From: Sporolactobacillus shoreicorticis
GTDB lineage: Bacteria > Bacillota > Bacilli > Bacillales > Sporolactobacillaceae
Assembly: GCF_024125445.1 (NCBI RefSeq)
Contig: NZ_JAMXWM010000001.1
Span: forward strand, 62,001-126,000
DNA length: 64,000 nucleotides
Reading direction: 5' to 3'
A model generated the notes under the pieces. The model was not told the DNA's origin. It searched no databases and saw only the letters and a list, made by a program, of their open reading frames with translations. Positions 1-8,359 of this stretch are shown here, piece by piece. Position 1 is the first letter of the stretch. Each line of letters begins with the position of its first letter. The translations under genes and the position numbers were made by a program.

Positions 1-1
1 A

Positions 2-1084
2 CTGGATCGATCTTTATTTGAAAAAAAATATCTTCTTGAAAACATATATCCAATTACGCTTCATAAGGCAAAAATCATTACCAGGGCACTGCGACGCGTA
101 TCCACTGAAACGATCGTGAACCCCTACCAGGAACTTCTTCAATGGACTGATTTCGATTTACTTCAAGAGTTGAAGAAATTGAAGATGCCTGTTTTATTTA
201 TGCATGGCGCATATGATCCCGTATATCCGTCCGAGTTGGCGATGATCTTGAGCAAATATGTTTTTAATAGCCATTTCATGCTCATTCCTAATTCATCAAG
301 ACTCGTACCACTTGATCAGCCTGCTTTTGCCGCGAGTGTTTTGTGTCAATTTCTTGCGAGCTCCAAATCTTCAGTCATGATTTCTACAGATTATCAAAGT
401 CATATCAATAGCATGTATCGCTTAATTGAACGAGCATACCACCCGAAAACGACCCGGAGGCGGTACCTGCGTATGTCCATCATGGAACAAGGAATCCATG
501 TTTATTGGAATGGTCTGGAGGTAAAAGGAAACTGGAATCAGCGAAGTGCGAAAGAAATCCTTTTATTTTTAATATTGAATCGCGGTGCAGTCAAAAGAGA
601 TACAATTATTGACGCCTTTACCCCAGATATGGAACTAGATAAAGCTCGAAATCATTTGCGTGTCCAGCTTAATCATTTAAATAAGATTTTTCAGAGTCAG
701 TCAGATAAATCGTTGCAGGAGATGCTGATCATCAGCCGTGATTCAATTGCTTTGAATGCTGATATTCAAAGTGATATTGGCACTTATTTGAAGGAAATTG
801 ATCATCTTTTTTGGGCGGAGGAAAACAGCGTTGATAAGTGTGAAACCTTCCTGCAAATGCTCGAAGACTATTCACCAACACTATTCAACTCTTTTAAAGG
901 TGAATGGGTACAGAGAATCAGCAAAAATTTAAATAGCAAATTTTCACAAATCATGACTCAGCTTCTTATCGGCTTGAAAAAAGATGATAATATTCCAATG
1001 ATGATTCAGCTATTAAAGCAAGGGAAAAAGATTGAACCCTACGATGGATTCTGTAATGAATGGCTTGCTGCAATTAAGAACTAA
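2..1084 (+). CDS. Alpha/beta-hydrolase fused to SARP/BTAD-like transcriptional regulator (5' end outside window)
   Basis: The frame is open from base 2, so the true start lies outside the window; the GTG at 116 is only an internal valine. About 360 codons are visible. The first third matches the C-terminal part of an alpha/beta hydrolase: VLFMHGAYDPV carries the usual acid Asp, but the segment where the catalytic His normally sits reads NSSRLVPL, so the hydrolase may be inactive. The remainder (from about WNQRSAKEILLFL) looks like a winged-helix OmpR/SARP-type DNA-binding domain followed by a helical BTAD-like region. Inference: a one-component regulator whose hydrolase domain acts as a ligand sensor. 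The target is unknown; the PTS operon downstream is convergent and separated by a terminator. Confidence 0.6.
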   Translation: MDRSLFEKKYLLENIYPITLHKAKIITRALRRVSTETIVNPYQELLQWTDFDLLQELKKLKMPVLFMHGAYDPVYPSELAMILSKYVFNSHFMLIPNSSRLVPLDQPAFAASVLCQFLASSKSSVMISTDYQSHINSMYRLIERAYHPKTTRRRYLRMSIMEQGIHVYWNGLEVKGNWNQRSAKEILLFLILNRGAVKRDTIIDAFTPDMELDKARNHLRVQLNHLNKIFQSQSDKSLQEMLIISRDSIALNADIQSDIGTYLKEIDHLFWAEENSVDKCETFLQMLEDYSPTLFNSFKGEWVQRISKNLNSKFSQIMTQLLIGLKKDDNIPMMIQLLKQGKKIEPYDGFCNEWLAAIKN

Positions 1085-1195
1085 TCAATTGGGTGAAGTG
1101 GGCCAAAGGCAGATTCCTTTTTAAAAGATCTGTTAATTTTTTATATTGGCTTTGGCTCAAAGGGAAAATTAGTGATTTTCACCAATAAAAAAGAT

Positions 1196-1230
1196 AAGTT
1201 GAGAGAAAAATTGATTTTTTCTCCCAACTC
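1196..1230. terminator. Bidirectional hairpin terminator
   Basis: GTTGAGAGAAAAAT pairs with ATTTTTTCTCCCAAC around a two-base loop and is followed by GTTGTTTT. It sits between the convergent regulator (ends 1084) and the SIS gene (ends 1283) and could serve both. Confidence 0.55.
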
Positions 1231-1282
1231 GTTGTTTTAAAGCTTTCCGGACGGACTCAATTGAGTGCTTATGCTAAAACGC

Positions 1283-2026
1283 TCACATATAATGAATCTG
1301 CTCCGTATATGCTTTAAAGATCTTAGTATTGAATGCGTCGCCGCCGTCGACATTGGAACTATGAAAAACCGGTGGCGTGATGCCCTCATCCAAAAGCTTT
1401 TCTGCGGTCTTTAAGACAATCGCATTTGCAATCAGTGAACCAATTGCTGTAGAGGTTGGTGCAACTTTTTGTTCCAAGCCAGCTAGCTGCATCGATGAAT
1501 CTTCAAAATCCCCGCAGTTGTCGATAACGAGATCACAGACTTCAAACAGACGTTTTCCACTTGAATGTCTCGAAGTTACCTGTTTCGAATAGGTGAGATT
1601 TGTCAGAGCGACCGTATTCAGTCCTTTTTCCTGTGCAGCGATGGCCATTTCAATCGATACCGGATTTCTTCCTGAAACGGAATGGATCAAAAGCGTGTCG
1701 CCTTCGGAGGCAGGCAGGGTTGAAAAAATTATTTTGCCGAATCCGCTAAGGCGTTCCATCTTTGAAGTCATGGTGACGGGTTTTGTATTGAGCATCAGGG
1801 AAGGAGTCAGCACCGGGTTGATGAGTGCCAGTCCACCGGTACGATAAAACAGCTCTTCAGTGATAATTCCTGCGTGTGACGCACCGAATGCATAAATCGT
1901 ATGCCCGCTTTTGATTGTCTCGGCAAAGAAGTTCGCAGCCGCACGCATGTTTTCTTCCTGTGTTTCCAGAACTGTTTCTGCTATTTGTTTTACATGTTCA
2001 AAATATGTGTTCATGATGTTGTTCAT
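1283..2026 (-). CDS. SIS-domain sugar isomerase-like protein
   Basis: This 247-residue protein has one SIS (sugar isomerase) fold: an early GASHAG motif (after SGHTIYAFGA) and the second-strand stretch DTLLIHSVSGRNP, both typical of phosphosugar binding. It resembles the UPF0309/SIS family, whose members bind phosphorylated sugars and act as isomerases or regulators. The start is ATG preceded by GGAGGAG. It is the last gene of the minus-strand PTS operon, 15 bp after the IIC gene. Inference: it isomerises or senses the phosphosugar delivered by that PTS. The precise substrate is not visible from sequence. Confidence 0.75.
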   Translation of the reverse strand: MNNIMNTYFEHVKQIAETVLETQEENMRAAANFFAETIKSGHTIYAFGASHAGIITEELFYRTGGLALINPVLTPSLMLNTKPVTMTSKMERLSGFGKIIFSTLPASEGDTLLIHSVSGRNPVSIEMAIAAQEKGLNTVALTNLTYSKQVTSRHSSGKRLFEVCDLVIDNCGDFEDSSMQLAGLEQKVAPTSTAIGSLIANAIVLKTAEKLLDEGITPPVFHSSNVDGGDAFNTKIFKAYTEQIHYM

Positions 2027-2041
2027 GATTGCGCTCCTCCG

Positions 2042-3316
2042 TTAAAAGAGTTTTCCTATTGCTCCGGCGATGATCGACCACAACGAGAAGTCATTGCCTC
2101 CGAAGACGATGATCCAGTCAGAAACGGTGTGCTGCAGGAATGGAATTGAGAAACCGACGAGCAGAATCATAAGCACCCCGGCAACACCTGATCCGATTAC
2201 AGCGCCTCTTAATCCGCCTGTACCATTGCCAATCACTGCGGCTGTTCCAATTTCAAAGAAGCATGTAATGGTTAACGGGACGACTGCGTAAGGGAACAGT
2301 CCGGCAGATCCGATAATGAAGAGCGTGATCGACGAGGTAACCATTGATGTAATGAAACCAATTAATACGGCATTAGGCGCAAACGGGAAGATAATTGGGC
2401 AGTCCAGTGCCGGTATTGCATTTGGAATGACTTTGTCGGAAATTCCTTTGAATGCGGGAATGATTTCAGCAAGCATCATACGGACACCAAGCAAAAGAAT
2501 GGTTAATCCGGCACCGAAGGTAATCCCTTGCAGCAACGAAAAGGTGACTAAACTCTGTGTTTTATCAAACACTGTTTTTGATCGGTCAACGCCAAGAATG
2601 AGGCCGATGATGATATACACAATAAACATTACTATGGAAGATGTAATCGTTATTTCTCTGAGAAATTCCAACTGTTTTGGAAATTTAATATCCTCAGTTG
2701 ACTTTTTCTTATTACCCAGCCACTTTCCTAAAAGGCCGGATAATAGGGATAATCCAATCGTTGGATGACCGAGTGTGAATGAATCTGATCCGGTAACCTT
2801 TTTCACAAATGGCTTAATTAAAGCAGGCGCAAAAATCATGTAAATAGCGGTAAATATCGTCGCAAAAATGACAATGAAAGCCCCTTCTAAGCCACTTTCA
2901 ATGGATACGGCAATGAAAATGAACGGGAACCAGAAAAGCATGTGACCGGTTAGAAAAATGTTTTTCAAAGGTGTGAATCGAGCAACGATAAGATTTATGG
3001 CGAAAGCAAAAAGCATTGTCAGTCCAATCTGAGAACCATACTGTTTAATGAGATTGTCTGAACCCATAGGATGCAGAACTTGAGCATCTGGAATTTTATA
3101 GAGCAGATTAAAGGCTCCAGAAAGCGGTGTAATCGAGTTTATGAGTATGGTCGTTCCCTGTGTCAGGATAACGACACCAATAATTGTTTTCGCTGTTCCG
3201 CTGATCGTATCGGACAAGCTTTTTCGCTGAATGATGAGTCCTGCTGCTGCAATAATTCCAAGAAATAATGCAGGCTGTCTAAGAATTTGATTGACAATAA
3301 AATCAATGATGACCAT
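2042..3316 (-). CDS. ulaA: PTS system ascorbate-type IIC permease (UlaA/SgaT family)
   Basis: A 424-residue, very hydrophobic protein with roughly ten membrane segments. GHMLFWFPF and LGHPTIGLSLLSG resemble UlaA-type IIC proteins of the AG superfamily. These transport L-ascorbate or related sugar acids while the IIB domain phosphorylates them. The gene lies 7 bp after the IIB gene and before the SIS gene, so transporter and likely intracellular sugar-phosphate protein are co-transcribed. The usual ascorbate catabolic enzymes (UlaD/E/F/G) are absent here, so the substrate may not be ascorbate; the symbol denotes family only. Confidence 0.78.
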   Translation of the reverse strand: MVIIDFIVNQILRQPALFLGIIAAAGLIIQRKSLSDTISGTAKTIIGVVILTQGTTILINSITPLSGAFNLLYKIPDAQVLHPMGSDNLIKQYGSQIGLTMLFAFAINLIVARFTPLKNIFLTGHMLFWFPFIFIAVSIESGLEGAFIVIFATIFTAIYMIFAPALIKPFVKKVTGSDSFTLGHPTIGLSLLSGLLGKWLGNKKKSTEDIKFPKQLEFLREITITSSIVMFIVYIIIGLILGVDRSKTVFDKTQSLVTFSLLQGITFGAGLTILLLGVRMMLAEIIPAFKGISDKVIPNAIPALDCPIIFPFAPNAVLIGFITSMVTSSITLFIIGSAGLFPYAVVPLTITCFFEIGTAAVIGNGTGGLRGAVIGSGVAGVLMILLVGFSIPFLQHTVSDWIIVFGGNDFSLWSIIAGAIGKLF

Positions 3317-3323
3317 TGACTGT

Positions 3324-3617
3324 TCACTCCTTAATTAGTTCATGTAATTTTTCTAAACCGGCTTCTTTGATTTCATTTTTATCAATGAAATTAGAGACCC
3401 TGATGACAGGGACTTGAACAGAACTAATCAATTTTTCACTCAGTTCTTTTGAAGTGAAAATAATATCGCACGGTGTTGATGATGCTGAACCGACATCTGC
3501 CGTTTCAACATGTGCATCAATGCCTTCTTCTTTTAGGAGTTCATCAAGCTTCATTTTTAATACAAGCGATGAACCGACACCAAATCCGCATACAGTCAAA
3601 ATTTTCAATCGTTTCAT
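3324..3617 (-). CDS. ulaB: PTS system IIB component (UlaB/SgaB-like)
   Basis: A 97-residue cytosolic IIB protein. The N-terminus KILTVCGFGVGSS contains the P-loop-like phosphocysteine motif with Cys10 as the expected phosphorylation site, as in UlaB and GatB. Its ATG overlaps the TGA of the upstream IIA gene (ATGA at 3614-3617), indicating translational coupling. It should accept phosphate from the IIA protein and pass it to the sugar bound by the IIC permease. Length is normal for the family. Confidence 0.82.
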   Translation of the reverse strand: MKRLKILTVCGFGVGSSLVLKMKLDELLKEEGIDAHVETADVGSASSTPCDIIFTSKELSEKLISSVQVPVIRVSNFIDKNEIKEAGLEKLHELIKE

Positions 3618-4063
3618 TTGTCCATCTCCTCGTTAATTAAACGATCAATCTGATTGAGATCGCTGCTTTCTTGTATGGTTTGCATGATGTGTGGATCATC
3701 AAGCAGCAAGCCTAATTTCTTTAAAAGCTGCAGATGTCCTTCGCTTCCCTCGGCGCAGAAAGCAAAGATGACATTGACCGGATCGTTATGTTCGCTGCCA
3801 AAGTTAATTGGCTTTTTCAGTGTCAGTAAACTGATGTCGTTCTTTTTTACGTGTTTCCCGGGACGTGCATGACCGAGTGCAACATGTGGGATGATGACCA
3901 TGTACGGACCCAAGGTTTTCACGGCCTTCACCATCTCGTTGATATACGCGAAATCGATACTGTGATTCTGAAGCAGCAGCAGCCCGGATTGCCGGATTGC
4001 ATCTTCCCAATTATCCACCGTTTGCTGCAGCATGATATTGCTTTTTTCTATAAATTGAGCCAT
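3614..4063 (-). CDS. ulaC: PTS system IIA component (UlaC-like, fructose/mannitol IIA fold)
   Basis: A 149-residue PTS_EIIA_2 protein. The motif IPHVALGHARP contains His60 and His65; His65 is the likely phosphohistidine that receives phosphate from HPr. The stretch SLLTLKKPINFG is typical of the family. It overlaps the IIB gene by 4 bp and follows the regulator gene by about 10 bp, so five genes form one minus-strand operon. A second IIA-like module sits at the end of the regulator and resembles this protein closely (both have VNKDG/VKKND followed by SLLTLK), suggesting a shared origin. Confidence 0.82.
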   Translation of the reverse strand: MAQFIEKSNIMLQQTVDNWEDAIRQSGLLLLQNHSIDFAYINEMVKAVKTLGPYMVIIPHVALGHARPGKHVKKNDISLLTLKKPINFGSEHNDPVNVIFAFCAEGSEGHLQLLKKLGLLLDDPHIMQTIQESSDLNQIDRLINEEMDK

Positions 4064-4073
4064 TAAATCACAC

Positions 4074-6023
4074 CTAACTGTTTCGGTTGTTTAAGAGTAA
4101 GAGTTCGTCTATCCGCGTTGCTTGTTTCAAAGTGTTCATATTGTCTTTGTTATCCAATAGTTTAACGAGCTTAATAAAATGATCGGAATCGGCCTTTGTG
4201 GCACACATCACGATAATCACCTTCACTGTCACATCCGTTCGATCACCGAAAATGATTGGTTCCTTTAGGGTCAAAAGACTCATTCCATCTTTATTTACTC
4301 CATCTTTATATGAAGCATGAACTATTGCGACGTTCGGAATAAAGACCATGTAAGGTCCAAGTTCTTCAACGGCCTTGATCATGGCATCGACATATTTTTC
4401 GGTGATGTTCTGATGGCGAAGCAGCGGATTGCTTGCGTGAGCGATGGCTGTACGCCAGTCGGTAGGCTGTATGTTCAATTGAATATGATTCTTTGGAATC
4501 AATGCTTCGAGTGTTGCGGTCGGCTGATTAATTTCAAGAAGATCATTCATTTGCTTTTGATAGACTTTGCGAAAAAGCAGTTTTCGTAAGCGAATCAAAT
4601 CATCTGATTCAAGCAGCGGATTAACAACAATTACTTTTCGCTTTGAAAAGTCAATGGGTACCGTAGAAATAATGAAATCAATGGTTGAAAGATCAAACGT
4701 TTGCAGATTCGATAAGTTAATCGGTCCGTCACATTTGATTTCAGGCATCATTACTTTTAATCGACTAGCAAGCAGTGAGGAAGTTGCTAATCCGGATCCG
4801 CATACAATTAACGCAGTGGGCATATACCCGGTTGCTGAATGGCGTTCATAACTGGCACCAAGATGCATGGCAATAAAGGCAATTTCTTCTTCCGGAAAAG
4901 TGATGCCTAAATGCTGCTCCAGTTTGATTACAATTTTACGCGTGATCTCATAGATAAAACGAAACTTGTATTTGACTTGCTCGGTCAATGCATTTTCTAT
5001 CGGCAAGTGATGTTTCATTCGATTCAGAGCGACGCGCAGATGATAGGTTAAAGCATGAATAAACTCGTCATCTTTAGTAAAATTAATGCCAATTGCCTTA
5101 CTGGCCTCCTTTGCAAAGTAGAGACTGACCTGATAGGTCTCATCATCAACAACAAAATTTTCTTCACCAATCGGTGCAGAGGTAATTTTGGATAACTTAA
5201 ACTGCTTTAAAGTAAAGACAACTTCGTCATCAGGAAATGAATGTGTCGTGTCGCTCTGAAGCTGTTCTTTAACCCATTCAAATGCAAATGAATTCAAATG
5301 ATTTTTCACTTCAATGAACGGATAGGCAACGTAATGATCCTTTGCGATCCGACTCATTTGATAGCAAATGATGAGCACAAGCTCTTTTAACGCGCTGTCA
5401 CTGAATTGAATCTGTGTTCTTGCTTCAAAGGTCTTAATAAATGCTTTCGCTTTATTCACACGTTCTTGAGCAAAGATTTTGATAAAGCTTTGTTTCGTGA
5501 TGTGGCTTTTCTCAGTAATTTCATTGATTAAAGAGATAAATGCATAGCGAATATCAATCTCATTACCTGTAATTGAGATCCCCTTCGAGCGTTTTCGCTC
5601 AACGGTCACCCCGTGCTTTTTTAACCGGTCATCCACTGAGGACAGATAATGGAAAATTGTCGATTTACTTGTTTCATAGATCTCCCCCAATCGGTCAAGT
5701 GTTGTCTCTTGGTCCATCATAATTTGAACCGCGAGGGCATACGTGAGATTTTCCCTAGAGAGCACCAAATGATTCATTTGCTGGAGCACCTGACTGATCA
5801 CTGACTCTTGCTTCGGATGCATTTGGAGCATAATTCCCTGACCTTGCTTGCGAATGAGCGTCACTCCAAGTTCATGAAGAAAACACTTAATGAAGTCCAA
5901 ATCATAGCGAATGGACCGTTCACTCACATGAAATCGCTCCGATAAACGCTTTACCGTTACATACCCATCCGTATCTCGCAATTCACCAAGGATATTCACT
6001 TGCCGCTCAGTTAAAGAAATCAT
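4074..6023 (-). CDS. BglG/MtlR-type PRD transcriptional activator with IIB- and IIA-like domains
   Basis: About 649 residues. Order: DeoR-like HTH (about 5-60), Mga/HTH-like segment (about 85-150), two PRD domains (about 175-395), a GatB/IIB-like domain with Cys near 408 in ALIVCGSGLATSS, and a C-terminal PTS_EIIA_2 domain with His near 568 in VAIVHASY. This is the architecture of MtlR/LicR/ManR activators, whose DNA binding is switched by HPr- and IIA/IIB-dependent phosphorylation. An ATG at 6021-6023 with GAGGAAG seven bases upstream is preferred over the GTG three bases earlier. It heads the PTS operon, so it probably controls its own transcription along with IIA-IIB-IIC-SIS. Confidence 0.82.
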   Translation of the reverse strand: MISLTERQVNILGELRDTDGYVTVKRLSERFHVSERSIRYDLDFIKCFLHELGVTLIRKQGQGIMLQMHPKQESVISQVLQQMNHLVLSRENLTYALAVQIMMDQETTLDRLGEIYETSKSTIFHYLSSVDDRLKKHGVTVERKRSKGISITGNEIDIRYAFISLINEITEKSHITKQSFIKIFAQERVNKAKAFIKTFEARTQIQFSDSALKELVLIICYQMSRIAKDHYVAYPFIEVKNHLNSFAFEWVKEQLQSDTTHSFPDDEVVFTLKQFKLSKITSAPIGEENFVVDDETYQVSLYFAKEASKAIGINFTKDDEFIHALTYHLRVALNRMKHHLPIENALTEQVKYKFRFIYEITRKIVIKLEQHLGITFPEEEIAFIAMHLGASYERHSATGYMPTALIVCGSGLATSSLLASRLKVMMPEIKCDGPINLSNLQTFDLSTIDFIISTVPIDFSKRKVIVVNPLLESDDLIRLRKLLFRKVYQKQMNDLLEINQPTATLEALIPKNHIQLNIQPTDWRTAIAHASNPLLRHQNITEKYVDAMIKAVEELGPYMVFIPNVAIVHASYKDGVNKDGMSLLTLKEPIIFGDRTDVTVKVIIVMCATKADSDHFIKLVKLLDNKDNMNTLKQATRIDELLLLNNRNS

Positions 6024-6284
6024 CACATCACTTCCTCAAAAACAGTATAATCTATAAAATCAGACTATTTAATGATTAACTATTTCCTATCAAATGGCAA
6101 AAAAATAAATAATAAATAAAAAATTGAAATTATTCTATCTGAAGAAGAGCAAAGATTCCAGTTCTCTAAGATTCGTTAATAACAAACTTCTGGAAGCTTA
6201 ATGAAAGGGGTGCACGAGCACTATACCCTACACCGACTAAATTTTTTGTGACTAACGATTTACTTACATCCATAGAACCTACAA

Positions 6285-6322
6285 GCATGGAAACGGTTTT
6301 CTTTCGATTGCTGTGCTATATT
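6285..6322 (+). promoter_or_regulatory. Extended -10 promoter with LacI/cre-like operator before the aldo/keto reductase
   Basis: TATATT at 6317-6322 with TG at 6314-6315 forms an extended -10. Immediately upstream, ATGGAAACGGTTTTC (6287-6301) contains GAAAC-G-GTTTTC, an imperfect LacI-family or cre-like dyad that would overlap the weak -35. The region 6024-6350 otherwise holds only the divergent promoter area. Confidence 0.4.
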
Positions 6323-6355
6323 CAAGAAGATGAAGAATCTTGAGGAGGTAAGTTG

Positions 6356-7294
6356 ATGGATAAGATTAAAATTGGAAAAAGTCAAGTTGAAACAGTACCA
6401 CTTGGACTAGGTACAAACAAGGTCGGTGGACACAATTTGTTTCCAAATCTGTCGGAATCAGACGGTCTTGCGACGATTCGCACTGCTCTTGAATCGGGAA
6501 TCGAGCTGCTCGATACAGCATTTATTTATGGTAAAGGACGTTCGGAGGAATTGATTGGTGAAGCTATTGCCGATTTCCCGAGAGATCAAGTGATCATTGC
6601 CGACAAAGCGGCGCACGACTTCTCAAGCGGTGGCATGCTTTTGAATAATGAACCGCAATTCCTGACAAAGTCGGTTGATGATGCACTCCGGCGACTAAAA
6701 ACCGATTATATTGACATTTTCTATATTCATTTCCCTGATGAAAAAACACCGAAAAGCGAAGCTGTTGGTGCGCTCCAAGAACTGCGAGAGGCAGGAAAAC
6801 TACGGGCAATTGGCATTTCAAATTTCACGCCTGAACAAGTGAAGGAAGCGAACCAGGATGGTTATGTTGATGTCGTCGAAAATTATTACAGCTTAATTCA
6901 CCGCGAAGATGAAGAAACGCTATTCCCGTATTTGAATGACGCACATAGTTCATTTATTCCTTACTTTCCGCTTGAATCGGGGTTACTTACCGGCAAATAT
7001 ACGAAGGATTCAACCTTTGCTGAAAATGATCCGCGCAGCAAAGATAAGAAATTTACAGGTGAAGTGTTCCAAAAAACGATGGCTGCGGTTGATACGCTGC
7101 GCCCGATTGCGAGGCAGCATCATGTCGATGTTCTCCAGATTGTACTGGCATGGTATTTAGCTAATCCTAATTTAGCTGCAGTGATCCCCGGCGCTCGCAA
7201 TGCCGGTCAAATTCCGGGAATTGTGCAATCAGCTAAAGTAAACCTTTCCAAAGACGAATACGATCTGATTGATCAAAACTTTTCAACCAAGTAA
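6356..7294 (+). CDS. Aldo/keto reductase
   Basis: A complete NADPH-dependent aldo/keto reductase of about 312 residues. The catalytic tetrad is visible: Asp53 and Tyr58 in LLDTAFIYGKG, Lys84 in VIIADKA and His125 in IFYIHFPD. The NADP-binding end VIPGARN is present near the C-terminus. It reduces aldehydes or ketones in the cytosol; substrate unknown. The ATG at 6356 is preferred over an in-frame TTG at 6353 because GAGGAGG (6342-6348) then has a seven-base spacer. It is monocistronic, followed by a strong terminator, and divergent from the PTS regulator. Confidence 0.85.
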   Translation: MDKIKIGKSQVETVPLGLGTNKVGGHNLFPNLSESDGLATIRTALESGIELLDTAFIYGKGRSEELIGEAIADFPRDQVIIADKAAHDFSSGGMLLNNEPQFLTKSVDDALRRLKTDYIDIFYIHFPDEKTPKSEAVGALQELREAGKLRAIGISNFTPEQVKEANQDGYVDVVENYYSLIHREDEETLFPYLNDAHSSFIPYFPLESGLLTGKYTKDSTFAENDPRSKDKKFTGEVFQKTMAAVDTLRPIARQHHVDVLQIVLAWYLANPNLAAVIPGARNAGQIPGIVQSAKVNLSKDEYDLIDQNFSTK

Positions 7295-7322
7295 CTTGAA
7301 TTGTTCAAAAAAATTGGAAAGT

Positions 7323-7354
7323 AAAAAAGCGGCCGCACGCGCCGCTTTTTTTTT
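7323..7354 (+). terminator. Rho-independent terminator after aldo/keto reductase
   Basis: AAAAAAGCGGC pairs with GCCGCTTTTTT around a short loop and runs into nine T residues. Confidence 0.85.
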
Positions 7355-7474
7355 ATACATGGCGTCTGTATGTCCTAATGAGGTAAATGAAAATCATAAT
7401 CTCGATTGTATCGCATAAAAATTTGCGTTTGTGGTAACGACAAGAGACAAAGTTTAAAAGGATACCTGACTGTT

Positions 7475-7732
7475 TTATTTTTGTGTATTCATCAATGCTT
7501 TTGTCTGCTTTTCTTTTATAGTGACATTCAGACGGTGGATTTCTTCACCATTTTTAATAAGAGCGTGATGCTCTCGAATGGTCCGCAATTTTTTCATATC
7601 TTCTTCATATTGTGCGCGCATACGAGTCCATTCATTTTTTATTGCGAGAATCCGGCGATCAAGTCGTTGGTTATCACTTTGTAACTTTGAAATGATTTCC
7701 TGTTTTGTTCCGATCAATAAATCACTTAACAC
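7475..7732 (-). CDS. Small coiled-coil protein of unknown function
   Basis: An 85-residue charged, helical protein rich in Glu, Lys, Arg and Gln (for example QRLDRRILAIKNEWTRMRAQYEEDMKKL), consistent with a coiled coil; no signal peptide or membrane segment. The start is GTG with AGAGGAG eight bases upstream; an ATG four bases earlier is out of frame and stops after four codons. It faces the aldo/keto reductase and may end near the shared terminator. I do not recognise a family. A real ribosome binding site and strong coiled-coil character are the only support for it being a gene. Confidence 0.45.
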   Translation of the reverse strand: MLSDLLIGTKQEIISKLQSDNQRLDRRILAIKNEWTRMRAQYEEDMKKLRTIREHHALIKNGEEIHRLNVTIKEKQTKALMNTQK

Positions 7733-7825
7733 TCATTTTGCTCCTCTCAGTGCCACGTCATTGTGGCCATGTCCGATTCACTGTTTTAATTCTTGTTTTA
7801 TATTACTCTGATTAAATAGACAAAA

Positions 7826-8024
7826 CCTGAACATTTTGGAGAGTGCTGTATCCAAATAGGGACATGCTTAGCAAAATAGTGAATCGCGACTTTGTTGAAA
7901 TAAATAACAAGTACATCAAAGTTCCGGATCTAATCACGTACATAAGCATGCCAAAAATTAAAGATAACAGATCGACAACACTTGGGTAACTTTGTTTTGG
8001 CATTCAAAGAATTGGAGAAGTGAC
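7826..8024 (+). pseudogene. Decayed C-terminal fragment of a ROK fructokinase (duplicate of the gene at 24358-25233)
   Basis: The plus strand from about 7870 to 8023 is recognisably the same sequence as the last part of the intact fructokinase: NNKYIKVPDL, then MPK and KDN, and a shared stretch running to the stop after ELEK. Identity is high at the nucleotide level (for example 20 identical bases over the AATAACAAGTACATCAAAGT segment). It has an in-frame TAA after TTLG where the intact copy continues GNFA, plus a one-base insertion. The region before about 7860 is only weakly similar. No start or upstream part of the gene is present. It indicates an old duplication or the trace of a second sugar cluster. 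Confidence 0.75.
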
Positions 8025-8340
8025 AGGTTCACGGAAGGTCATTAAATTCACATGAGATATAATCCTTTTGGCTCAACAGATTACAATTCGTTGGTAAAAG
8101 AGATTTTTTTATGGGAAAAAGTGGAACAGAGTTAGATCGCAGCTCATGGAAGCACAATCTTTTCTGAAGTATACTGATCAATTCATTTTCGTATAACTAA
8201 GCATTTTTACAGTATCATTACTATTTTATTATGTGTAATCAATTTCTAATCAATTTCCAAATTATATAATTCAACTGTGCTTTGGATGGAAGCATGAGAA
8301 AAAGATAGGTGGGTTTCCTGAATGAGCGATTCTAAACTAT
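8025..8340. other. AT-rich intergenic region upstream of the large surface protein
   Basis: No coding frame or RNA is recognisable. A TATAAT at 8265-8270 could be a -10 for the downstream gene, but no convincing -35 stands 16-18 bases before it. Confidence 0.3.
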
Positions 8341-8359
8341 GGGGAGGAAGTAAAAAAAC

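Noticed and set aside
7812-8003. A 63-codon minus-strand frame with hydrophobic residues
   Set aside because: It is the antisense of the fructokinase fossil; the same shadow exists opposite the intact fructokinase at 25014-25217.
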